This document shows positions 1-5,442 of a DNA stretch of 8,113 nucleotides, piece by piece. Where the stretch lies: the NCBI GenBank assembly GCA_040753835.1, contig JBFMDM010000100.1, positions 1 to 8,113 of the forward strand, given 5' to 3'. Under the pieces are notes generated by a model. The model searched no databases. It had not been told where the DNA came from and worked only from the letters and a program-made list of their open reading frames with translations. Origin of the DNA: JACRIK01 sp040753835. Its GTDB lineage: Bacteria; Planctomycetota; MHYJ01; JACQXL01. A program made the position numbers and the translations under genes. Every line of letters starts with the position of its first letter. Position 1 is the first letter of the stretch.

Positions 1-108
1 TGGTTGTTTGCGGCGATGGGACTTTGCATTCAGATGCACCAGATCAATGCTTATCGTCAAAAGAAATCAACGTGGGAAATTAAATCCGAGGTGTTGGGAT
101 ATGGTTAA
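1..108 (+). CDS. C-terminal tail of an unidentified protein (partial)
   Basis: Frame 1 is open from the left edge to a TAA at 106-108 and gives 35 residues. They begin with a hydrophobic, membrane-segment-like stretch (WLFAAMGLCIQM) followed by a polar, lysine-rich tail ending in EVLGYG. This would fit the last membrane helix and cytoplasmic tail of a membrane protein, but I do not recognise the family. The other two forward frames are also open over much of this short stretch, so the frame choice rests only on the plausible hydrophobic-then-basic pattern. The stop lies directly against the LamG-coding fragment, which looks like a rearrangement or assembly junction. Confidence 0.35.
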   Translation, partial: WLFAAMGLCIQMHQINAYRQKKSTWEIKSEVLGYG

Positions 109-1113
109 AAACTCCCCGACCCCTCAATTAATTATTTCTCCGGCATCATAGACGAGGTCCGCATCTACAACCGAGCCCTCACGGCTACGGAGATTGCCAA
201 CCGCTATAACTCCGGCGCGCCCAGATACCGCCACGACTTCGCTGACATCCGGTTCACCGATAACCTATCACCGCTCACCGAATTATCATACTGGCAGGAG
301 GCCGACCAGCGCTTCTGGGTCAGGGTGCCGTCCATTGCCGCCAGCCCTACGGCCACCACCCTCCGGCTCTATTACGGCAACGTCTCGGCAACGAGTTCCA
401 GCAATTTGAGTGGTGTCTTCGGCTCAGGTATTGTCGGCTTCTGGCCGTTCACTGAAGGCGCTGGCACAACTACTTATGACCGCTCGGGCTCAGGCAATAA
501 CGGCACGCTTACCAATGGTCCAACCTGGACCGCCGGCAGATACGGCAATGCCCCCTCCTTTGATGGGGTGGATGATTATGTGGCTTTAGGCACAAGTTCA
601 ACACTGGATGTTTACTCCAATGAATTTAGTATTGAGACCTGGTTTAATATGCCTTCAGCGTCTCTTATGAATAGAACTCTATTTGTGAGCGCTACAACAG
701 ATGATAAAGGCATTGGTTTCTTTATAAATCGTGGTGTAGGCGGGGTTGATGGGAATGCTATAGATTTGCAAAAAGGGGAGGTTATAGACCAGGCGATTGC
801 ATATACTTTTAATGCAAATACCTGGTATCACACTGTTGCGGTTCAAAGGTTTGCCGGGGCAAATCCATCACAAGTTGATTTCTATGTTAATGGTAGTTTC
901 ATTGGAAGTTATGTCAATACTTCGGCATATGTCTCTGCTGCTGGATTTATAAAAGGAATAGGATGTAAACAGGCGCCCGTTGCGAATGAGAATTACTTCC
1001 AGGGTCTCATAGACGAGTTCCGCATCTACAACCGGGCGTTGTCTGCAGCCGAGATTGCCTCCAGATATGCTAACCCACAGCCGACTGCCTCGGCGCCCGG
1101 GCCGGAACAGTGA
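109..1113 (+). pseudogene. 5'-truncated LamG/DUF2341 surface protein fragment
   Basis: The frame is open for 334 codons from just after the TAA at 106-108 to a TGA at 1111-1113. Residues about 8-30 are the end of one LamG (concanavalin A-like lectin) domain, with the typical IIDEVRIYNRALTATEI motif. Residues about 40-104 match the DUF2341 pattern (DIRFTD, RFWVRVPSI, LRLYYGN). Residues about 105-325 form a second LamG domain, running from GFWPFTEGAGTTTYDRSG through PSFDGVDDYV to IDEFRIYNRALSAAEI. Such modules occur in large secreted proteins that bind glycans or other surfaces. There is no ATG, GTG or TTG in frame before the GTG at 325, which falls inside DUF2341, and there is no signal peptide. 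The 5' part is therefore missing. A 262-residue product from GTG 325 is possible but would lack export signals. The middle of the second LamG domain (about 600-1000) is visibly more AT-rich than its ends. Confidence 0.65.
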
Positions 1114-1150
1114 GAATAGGTTATCAGGAAATCAGGGTATCAGTCCCTCG

Positions 1151-1167
1151 CCCCGAAATAATCGGGG
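1151..1167. repeat. CCCCGA/TCGGGG hairpin after the LamG fragment
   Basis: A perfect 6-bp inverted repeat (CCCCGA, loop AATAA, TCGGGG) lies between the LamG fragment and the STAS gene. It is followed on the plus strand by TGGCTTTATA, which is not a clean U-tract. It could be a weak terminator for the LamG fragment, or a member of the same palindrome family seen at 4191-4210, 7913-7930 and 7958-7979. Confidence 0.55.
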
Positions 1168-1186
1168 TGGCTTTATAGTATTTAAC

Positions 1187-1510
1187 ATGAGAGAATTACA
1201 GATTAAAGTCCAGAATAATAACGACGGCAGTGCAGCCATTTCTCTTAATGGGATGGCGGACGCTTATTCGTATGGCCAATTAGAGCAGACATTTAATAAT
1301 CTTATCAATCAGCGTATTTATAACTTTGTGGTCGACTTGTCAAACGTGGATTATCTGAGTAGCGCCGGAGCCGGCATCTTTATCGGAACCTTGGGAATCG
1401 TCCAGGAGAACAAGGGCAGTATCAAACTGATTGACCCACGGCCTAAGGTACGGGAGACCTTCAACCTGCTTGGATTGTCGCAATTCTTCAATATCACCGA
1501 CAAAAAATAA
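1187..1510 (+). CDS. STAS-domain protein, anti-sigma factor antagonist-like
   Basis: This is a 107-residue single STAS domain, the size of SpoIIAA/RsbV proteins, which bind anti-sigma factors or act in partner-switching signalling and are controlled by serine phosphorylation. The central motif VVDLSNVDYLSSAGAGIFIG aligns with the SpoIIAA region around Asp57-Ser58. The phosphoacceptor serine is kept (Ser59 here), while the preceding Asp is Ser58 and the next serine is Ala60. The tail (KLIDPRPKVRETFNLLGLSQFF) also fits the family. The ATG at 1187 is preferred over the in-frame ATG at 1055, because 1055 overlaps the LamG frame and adds 44 residues of low-complexity, unconserved sequence read through the hairpin. 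No clear Shine-Dalgarno site precedes 1187; a TATAGT at 1174-1179 is so close that a nearly leaderless mRNA is possible. No anti-sigma kinase or phosphatase partner is visible. The gene is convergent with the hydrogenase operon, so no functional link is implied. Confidence 0.85.
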   Translation: MRELQIKVQNNNDGSAAISLNGMADAYSYGQLEQTFNNLINQRIYNFVVDLSNVDYLSSAGAGIFIGTLGIVQENKGSIKLIDPRPKVRETFNLLGLSQFFNITDKK

Positions 1511-1589
1511 CGCCTGTGAATGTATCTTTTCTATAAAAGTAATAGATGTGGTGCTTTATGTAGTTTATTTTCTAATGTTCAGAAGATAC

Positions 1590-2969
1590 CTAAAAATATA
1601 AATCCCGTTTACCGTTCTTGATATCGACCATGCGGCGGCGGGTCTCGTCCTGGAGCGGCTTTTCCTCTATCTGTCCGAGGTATTCCTCTATCAGTTTGAA
1701 CCCCTGCTCCGTGATGCCGTTGGTGGTGCAGTCATAGAGGTATTCGGCAAAGGTTAGGAGCGCATTGGGCCGGCAGAATTTGTGGATTTCACCAGGCTTG
1801 GAGAGTTTCATAAACCGCTCCCCGGTCCGGTCGGAACGGTAACAGGCCGTGCAGAAACTGGGCACCATCCGGTCTTTAATCACTTCGCGGATGACCTCTT
1901 CCAAAGAACGGTTGTCGTGCACCGTAAATTGCGGTTGCCGGGTGTCTTTTCCGTAGCCGCCGGTGGTGGTGACCGAGCCGGCGCTGGCCTGGGATATGCC
2001 GATTTTAAAGGCACTCTTGCGGATTTCCGGGCTCTCGCGGGTGGAGATAATCATCCCGGTATATGGTACAGCCATGCGCAGGATGGCGATAATCTTCAGG
2101 AAATCATCATCAGAGACCGGATATTCGGGCTGATAAGTGACACTGGAAGCCGGACAGATCCGGGGCACGGAAATAGTGTGCGGGCCGACCCCGTAGGTTT
2201 TGTCCAGATATTGGGCGTGCGCCACCAGTCCCAGAACCTCAAACCGCCAGTCATAAAGCCCGAAGAGAACCCCTAATCCCACATCGTCAACCCCGGCCTC
2301 AAAGGCCCGGGTATGCGCAGTTATCTGGCGGTCATAATCCGCCTTGGGGCCTTTATGGAGCCGCTCGTAGGTCGGACGATGGTAGGTCTCCTGGAAGAGC
2401 TGGTAGGTGCCAATTTTGGCGCCCTTCAGCTTCCGATAATCATCCGCGGTCGTGGCCGCGATATTGACATTGACCCGGCGGATATTGCCCTTGGGGGTCT
2501 TAACCGAATAGATTTTATCAATCACGTCAACCACATAATCAATATCATTGTGGGCCGGGTCTTCGCCTAACTCAAGGAGAATCCGCTTATGGCCGTGGTT
2601 GATGATGAATTTGGTCTGCTCGGCTACCTCGTCCAGTGTCAGGCGCCTGCGCGCCAAGCCCTTGTTGCGGGTATGGAAATTGCAGTATTCGCAGTCATTG
2701 ACACAATAATCCGAGACATATAGGGGGGCAAAGAAGACCAACCGCTCGCCGTAGATTTCCTGCTTTATCAGGGCCGCGGTATCAAAGAGTTGCCTTAATA
2801 ATGACTTGTCCTGGATATTAACCAGATGCGCCATCTCTTTCACAGTCAGGCCTTTTTTCATCCGGGCCTTGGCGATGATGTTCCGGACAGCCGTTGGCGT
2901 AGGGTTCGGGCTTTCCGAAAGTGTCCTGCTTAAATCTTCTTCATTAATAATAGATTGTGCCGTCTTCAC
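1590..2969 (-). CDS. hydG: HydG, radical SAM tyrosine lyase ([FeFe] hydrogenase maturase)
   Basis: HydG cleaves tyrosine with S-adenosylmethionine to p-cresol and dehydroglycine, and turns the latter into CO and cyanide on iron, making the Fe(CO)2(CN)-cysteine synthon for the [FeFe] H-cluster. The 459-residue protein is near full length (family about 470). The radical SAM cluster motif CX3CX2C is Cys89, Cys93, Cys96 (CVNDCEYC). The HydG-specific C-terminal motif CX2CX22C is Cys373, Cys376, Cys399, which binds the auxiliary cluster where the product is built and which is absent from the relative ThiH. His264 in GVGPHTISVPR matches the histidine that holds the dangler iron. GISQASAGSVTTTGGY and FCRPNALLTFAEYL are also typical. 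Translation starts at GTG 2969-2967, overlapping the TGA of the HypA-like gene by 4 nt, which suggests translational coupling. It is the last gene of the minus-strand operon. No hydA, hydE or hydF is in the window, which is unexpected. Identity is firm; its role beside a [NiFe] enzyme is inference. Confidence 0.95.
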   Translation of the reverse strand: MKTAQSIINEEDLSRTLSESPNPTPTAVRNIIAKARMKKGLTVKEMAHLVNIQDKSLLRQLFDTAALIKQEIYGERLVFFAPLYVSDYCVNDCEYCNFHTRNKGLARRRLTLDEVAEQTKFIINHGHKRILLELGEDPAHNDIDYVVDVIDKIYSVKTPKGNIRRVNVNIAATTADDYRKLKGAKIGTYQLFQETYHRPTYERLHKGPKADYDRQITAHTRAFEAGVDDVGLGVLFGLYDWRFEVLGLVAHAQYLDKTYGVGPHTISVPRICPASSVTYQPEYPVSDDDFLKIIAILRMAVPYTGMIISTRESPEIRKSAFKIGISQASAGSVTTTGGYGKDTRQPQFTVHDNRSLEEVIREVIKDRMVPSFCTACYRSDRTGERFMKLSKPGEIHKFCRPNALLTFAEYLYDCTTNGITEQGFKLIEEYLGQIEEKPLQDETRRRMVDIKNGKRDLYF

Positions 2970-3214
2970 TCTTGCTTACCCTCAATAGTATTAATGGTGA
3001 TAATATGGTCGGGCCTTTTAGTGAAAGCCAGGCGCGCCTTTTCCATAACCGTATCCTTGGCTAAGACCTTAAAACAGGTCCGGAATGCCCTTTCACTCAA
3101 ATACGCCTTCTTGCCCAGGCCGATGGAAACCTTGGTCACCTTGGCGATATTATTGCTGGCGGCCTGCTTCTTGACCTCCTCCACCACGTCCGCTGTCAAT
3201 CCCCATTCATGCAT
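2966..3214 (-). CDS. hypA: Minimal HypA-like nickel chaperone lacking the zinc hairpin
   Basis: HypA delivers nickel to the [NiFe] hydrogenase large subunit together with HypB. This 82-residue protein starts MHEWGL; Met1-His2-Glu3 is the conserved HypA nickel-binding N-terminus. The HypA core follows: helix (ADVVEEVKKQAASNN), strand (AKVTKVSIGLG), helix with AFRTCFKVLAKDT, then a strand (KARLAF). Normal HypA is about 110-120 residues and carries four cysteines in two CXXC pairs binding zinc. Here that segment is replaced by a short KRPDH turn, after which the usual last strand (IITINTIEG) resumes. The only cysteine is Cys47. The protein therefore looks like HypA with the zinc hairpin cleanly removed rather than truncated. 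A purine-rich site (AGAGGT) precedes the ATG. The gene begins 13 nt after hdrB and overlaps hydG by 4 nt. It may be a nickel chaperone of altered partner choice, or an accessory protein for HydG. Confidence 0.75.
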   Translation of the reverse strand: MHEWGLTADVVEEVKKQAASNNIAKVTKVSIGLGKKAYLSERAFRTCFKVLAKDTVMEKARLAFTKRPDHIITINTIEGKQE

Positions 3215-3227
3215 AAATTACCTCTAC

Positions 3228-4124
3228 TTAAACATTCATCACTGCTTCAGTTAAATGCTTATTTACTCCCATTTCCTTAGGGCTCAATCCGAATGCCAGC
3301 CCCATCAACTGGGTAAAGTAGTATATCGGGATATTGTAATCGGTGTTATATTTGGCATTGATATCCGTCTGCCTGGTATCCAGATTGGCGTGGCAGAGGG
3401 GGCAGGCAACGGCAATGGCATCGGCGCCGATCTCTTTGGCGTTTTTGAGAATCTTCTGGGTCAGGGTCAACACCGCATCGGTCTCGCTCAGGGCAAAGCT
3501 GGCTCCGCAACAATCGGTCTTATAAGACCAATCCAGGATTTCATAACCGACATTCTCCAAAACCTTATCCATTGTCATCGGATATTCCACATCGTCGAAT
3601 TGCATTACCTTGGGCGGCCTGGTCAGAAGGCAGCCGTAATAACAAACAACCTTTAACGGCTTATCCTTGTGGTTCTTCTTTCCGCCTGAGGCGGATCCGT
3701 CTTCGGCGGAGACATTGGCCTTTAATGCGGCCGGCGGTATCTGGGCGAATATCTCCAGCGGATGCAAGACCCTGACCTTATTCTGGAATGCCGAGCCGAT
3801 AACCTCTTTGACATCTTCAGAGAGTTTCCTGTCCTGTTCCATCTCGTGGGCGGCGAACTTGAATCTTGAATAGCAGGCCGCGCAGGGCACGACCACATCT
3901 TTGCCCATTGCCTCAACCAGTGAAAGATTCTTGACCGGCAAAGACACGGCCAGAAGATGTGAAGTGCTGTGGGCCGGCGAGGTGCCGCAGCAGACCCAGC
4001 CCGGGACCTCTTCCAGTTCCAGACCCAGTTTGCCAGCCACCTTCCTGAATGAAACATCATATTCCGCGCCGGTGGAATGCAACGAACAACCCGGATAATA
4101 AGCATATTTCGTATTTATATTCAT
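3228..4124 (-). CDS. hdrB: CoB-CoM heterodisulfide reductase subunit B-like protein (HdrB)
   Basis: HdrB carries the catalytic non-cubane [4Fe-4S] clusters that reduce a disulfide; in methanogens the substrate is CoM-S-S-CoB, while bacterial homologues act on substrates that are mostly unknown. The 298-residue protein has two complete CCG domains. The first uses Cys13, Cys45-Cys46, Cys81 and Cys84 (PGCSLH, WVCCGTSPAH, VPCAACYS). The second uses Cys165, Cys205-Cys206, Cys241 and Cys244 (YYGCLLTRP, TDCCGASF, VACPLCHANL). Both match CX31-39CCX34CXXC, so both clusters should form. Start ATG 4124 has a good AAAGGAG site. Between the two domains, residues 139-148 (SAEDGSASGG) are encoded by a tandem mini-palindrome at 3681-3710, giving a flexible linker. 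The gene is preceded by hdrC with a 92-nt gap holding a hairpin, and followed closely by the HypA-like gene. Its electrons presumably come from the hydrogenase through HdrC; no HdrA is present here. Confidence 0.93.
   Translation of the reverse strand: MNINTKYAYYPGCSLHSTGAEYDVSFRKVAGKLGLELEEVPGWVCCGTSPAHSTSHLLAVSLPVKNLSLVEAMGKDVVVPCAACYSRFKFAAHEMEQDRKLSEDVKEVIGSAFQNKVRVLHPLEIFAQIPPAALKANVSAEDGSASGGKKNHKDKPLKVVCYYGCLLTRPPKVMQFDDVEYPMTMDKVLENVGYEILDWSYKTDCCGASFALSETDAVLTLTQKILKNAKEIGADAIAVACPLCHANLDTRQTDINAKYNTDYNIPIYYFTQLMGLAFGLSPKEMGVNKHLTEAVMNV
3681..3710 (-). repeat. Tandem 15-nt mini-palindromes inside hdrB
   Basis: On the coding strand two head-to-tail 15-nt units, TCCGCCGAAGACGGA and TCCGCCTCAGGCGGA, encode S-A-E-D-G and S-A-S-G-G. 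The downstream unit (3681-3695) is a perfect hairpin (TCCGCC, 3-nt loop, GGCGGA), and the other is nearly so. They add exactly ten codons and keep frame, at the junction between the two CCG domains. This looks like insertion or expansion of a small palindromic repeat in a tolerant linker. Confidence 0.7.
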
Positions 4125-4190
4125 TAATTACTCCTTTAGATACTGTTAGAACTTTGGATACGAAGTAGCCAAAGGTCGTCACAATATCTT

Positions 4191-4210
4191 ATCCCGACGA
4201 ATGTCGGGAT
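4191..4210. repeat. 8-bp hairpin in the hdrC-hdrB gap
   Basis: A perfect inverted repeat (ATCCCGAC, loop GAAT, GTCGGGAT) starts 6 nt past the hdrC stop, in the 92-nt gap before hdrB. Read in the operon direction it is not followed by a T-run, so it is more likely an intercistronic mRNA-stabilising or repeat hairpin than a terminator. On the plus strand it is followed by TTTCCTTT, but no plus-strand gene is seen here. The rest of the gap holds only the hdrB ribosome binding site. Confidence 0.7.
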
Positions 4211-4216
4211 TTTCCT

Positions 4217-4786
4217 TTACCCCTTATTGATATCTTTCTTGGTAGACCTGGAGAATATCTTCCAGGTAGTCAGGGTCCGGCTGGGAGAAACAGCAGGGAT
4301 AATCTTCAGTTTGCCCTTCATAAACATCTTCATACCCAGGCCCATATCCTTGAAGAACTCAAAGGTGCGCATCTTCAGGTCGCCAATCATGCCCAGTTCA
4401 TACATCCGGCCCAGCCATTTGATATTGCGCAAGGCCGCTTTATTGAATGTATGCACGCTGGAAACCGGTGGTTTGATCCCCTCGGACACCGCGATAATCT
4501 TGACCGTATCCATCACCCTGGCAATATCAACCTCCTGCGGACAGCGGGTCGTGCAGGTCTGGCAGGATGAACACATCCACATGGTTTTGCTGTGCAGGAC
4601 GATATCCTTCAATCCTAATCGAATGGCGTGGATGAGTTGCGCCGGCGTATAATCCATGGCGTAGGTCATCGGACAACCGGCCGAGCATTTGCGGCACTGG
4701 AAGCACACATTAACATTGACCTTGATTTTATCGTCCATTGCCTTAAGGAATTTAGCATCGGGGGTTACGACTGATTGTGCTTGCAT
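4217..4786 (-). CDS. hdrC: Heterodisulfide reductase subunit C-like ferredoxin protein (HdrC)
   Basis: HdrC is the iron-sulfur relay between HdrA or another donor and HdrB. The 189-residue protein carries two cubane [4Fe-4S] motifs of the CX2CX2CX3CP type: Cys28, 31, 34, 38 (CFQCRKCSAGCP) and Cys72, 75, 78, 82 (CSSCQTCTTRCP). The spacing and the sequence between them (TPAQLIHAIRLGLKDIVL) are typical of HdrC. The C-terminal third (residues about 105-189) is a basic, helical extension with no further cysteines. Start ATG 4786 has a strong AAGGAG site. The gene lies between the maturation protease (about 60 nt upstream, a gap partly filled by half of a palindromic repeat) and hdrB. With HdrB it would form a soluble HdrBC electron-accepting module for the hydrogenase; this pairing is inferred from operon order. 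Confidence 0.92.
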   Translation of the reverse strand: MQAQSVVTPDAKFLKAMDDKIKVNVNVCFQCRKCSAGCPMTYAMDYTPAQLIHAIRLGLKDIVLHSKTMWMCSSCQTCTTRCPQEVDIARVMDTVKIIAVSEGIKPPVSSVHTFNKAALRNIKWLGRMYELGMIGDLKMRTFEFFKDMGLGMKMFMKGKLKIIPAVSPSRTLTTWKIFSRSTKKDINKG

Positions 4787-4812
4787 ATCTCTCTCCTTAT
4801 AATTCTAATTTC

Positions 4813-4887
4813 TGTCATTGCGAGCATCAGCGAAGCAATCTTACATTTATACAGATTGCTTCGTCGCTATTACTCCTCGCAATGACA
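4813..4887. repeat. 75-bp dispersed palindromic repeat overlapping the protease 3' end
   Basis: The outer arms are a perfect 12-bp inverted repeat, TGTCATTGCGAG (4813-4824) and CTCGCAATGACA (4876-4887). The inner arms are a perfect 11-bp inverted repeat, CGAAGCAATCT (4831-4841) and AGATTGCTTCG (4853-4863). The words TCATTGCGAG and TTGCTTCGTCGC are typical of a small non-coding palindromic repeat that I recall from many genomes of uncultured anaerobes. No transposase is present. The right half is read as the last 13 codons of the protease gene and the loop supplies its TAA stop, so the element probably inserted over the original 3' end. Confidence 0.85.
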
Positions 4888-5386
4888 CTTGAGGAGCATT
4901 CAAATACTTATCATAAATCATTTTACTTACTTTGTCAACCGCCTTTTTCAGGGGTTCTGATAATCCCCTGGTCATCTCCCTGGGAATCTCGGTCGGCTGG
5001 CAGGCGATAATCACTATCTCCACACCACAGATATCCCTCAACTCCTTGAGCAAATTGGAGGTCGGTCCCTGGTGGAAGGAAAAGTCGTCTACCTTTTCCC
5101 GACAAAGATTATCCAGGGGCATCTCAAATATCTCGCCCGGCTCCTTGCCTTCGCACGTGACCGCATCAACGACAATAATAATTTTCGGTCTCTTTTCATT
5201 CAATAAAATATCAAATATAAATCCGCGGGTGGACAGTCCCAGGTTTACCACCGCGGCGTTTTCAGGTATCTTATAATTGCTTAAGATGTAATCGGCCACA
5301 TCAGGGCCGAAGCCGTCATCGCCATAAAGGATGTTACCGCAGCCCAATACTAACGTATCTTTAGTATAATAATCAGGCGATTCCAT
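4847..5386 (-). CDS. [NiFe] hydrogenase maturation protease (peptidase family M52)
   Basis: This endopeptidase removes the C-terminal tail of the hydrogenase large subunit once nickel is inserted. The 179-residue protein has the family N-terminus LGCGNILYGDDGFGPDVA. The three expected nickel-sensing ligands are Asp24 (GDDG), Asp74 (IVVDAV) and His105 (FHQG), equivalent to HybD Glu16, Asp62 and His93. Its substrate is very probably the large subunit encoded 56 nt upstream, which keeps a cleavable tail after DPCLSCATH. Start ATG 5386 lacks a clear Shine-Dalgarno site and is preceded by a hairpin at 5401-5431. The last 13 residues (VSLRGVIATKQSV) are not family sequence; they are a translation of the repeat at 4813-4887, whose loop supplies the stop. 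The catalytic fold should end before about residue 162, so activity is probably kept. A FrhD/HycI-like relative is the closest guess. Confidence 0.92.
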   Translation of the reverse strand: MESPDYYTKDTLVLGCGNILYGDDGFGPDVADYILSNYKIPENAAVVNLGLSTRGFIFDILLNEKRPKIIIVVDAVTCEGKEPGEIFEMPLDNLCREKVDDFSFHQGPTSNLLKELRDICGVEIVIIACQPTEIPREMTRGLSEPLKKAVDKVSKMIYDKYLNAPQVSLRGVIATKQSV

Positions 5387-5400
5387 AATAATTGGGTATT

Positions 5401-5431
5401 TAGGGGCGCCCCTTTATCCGGGACGCCCCTA
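5401..5431. repeat. Hairpin between the large-subunit and protease genes
   Basis: TAGGGGCG (5401-5408) pairs with CGCCCCTA (5424-5431). After one mismatch, a further CCC/GGG pairing closes a 7-nt loop. It lies 12 nt past the large-subunit stop, in the 56-nt gap before the protease start. No T-run follows in the operon direction, so read-through is likely. It may act as a partial terminator or 3'-end stabiliser that keeps structural transcripts above downstream maturation and Hdr transcripts. Confidence 0.65.
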
Positions 5432-5442
5432 TTCTCATACTT

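Noticed and set aside
1055..1186. Longer STAS protein starting at ATG 1055
   Set aside because: The extra 44 residues are unconserved, proline/arginine/asparagine-rich and overlap the LamG frame and the hairpin. The domain begins naturally at 1187.
1511..1589. Terminator between the convergent STAS gene and hydG
   Set aside because: Only a weak 5-bp CTTTT/AAAAG hairpin and a widely separated GTATCTT/AAGATAC pair are present, with no GC-rich stem and T-run. Nothing firm can be called in this 79-bp gap.
1590..2969. ThiH (thiamine tyrosine lyase) as the identity of the radical SAM protein
   Set aside because: The C-terminal CX2CX22C motif and the dangler-iron histidine are present; both are HydG features that ThiH lacks, and no thiamine genes are nearby.
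2966..3214. HypA-like gene as a frameshifted or truncated normal hypA
   Set aside because: The final strand of the HypA fold follows the gap in the same frame, and the stop overlaps the hydG start neatly, so a precise loss of the zinc hairpin fits better than decay.
4813..4887. CRISPR repeat or transposon end
   Set aside because: There is one copy only, with no spacers, no transposase and no visible target duplication. The double-palindrome form fits a dispersed non-coding repeat.
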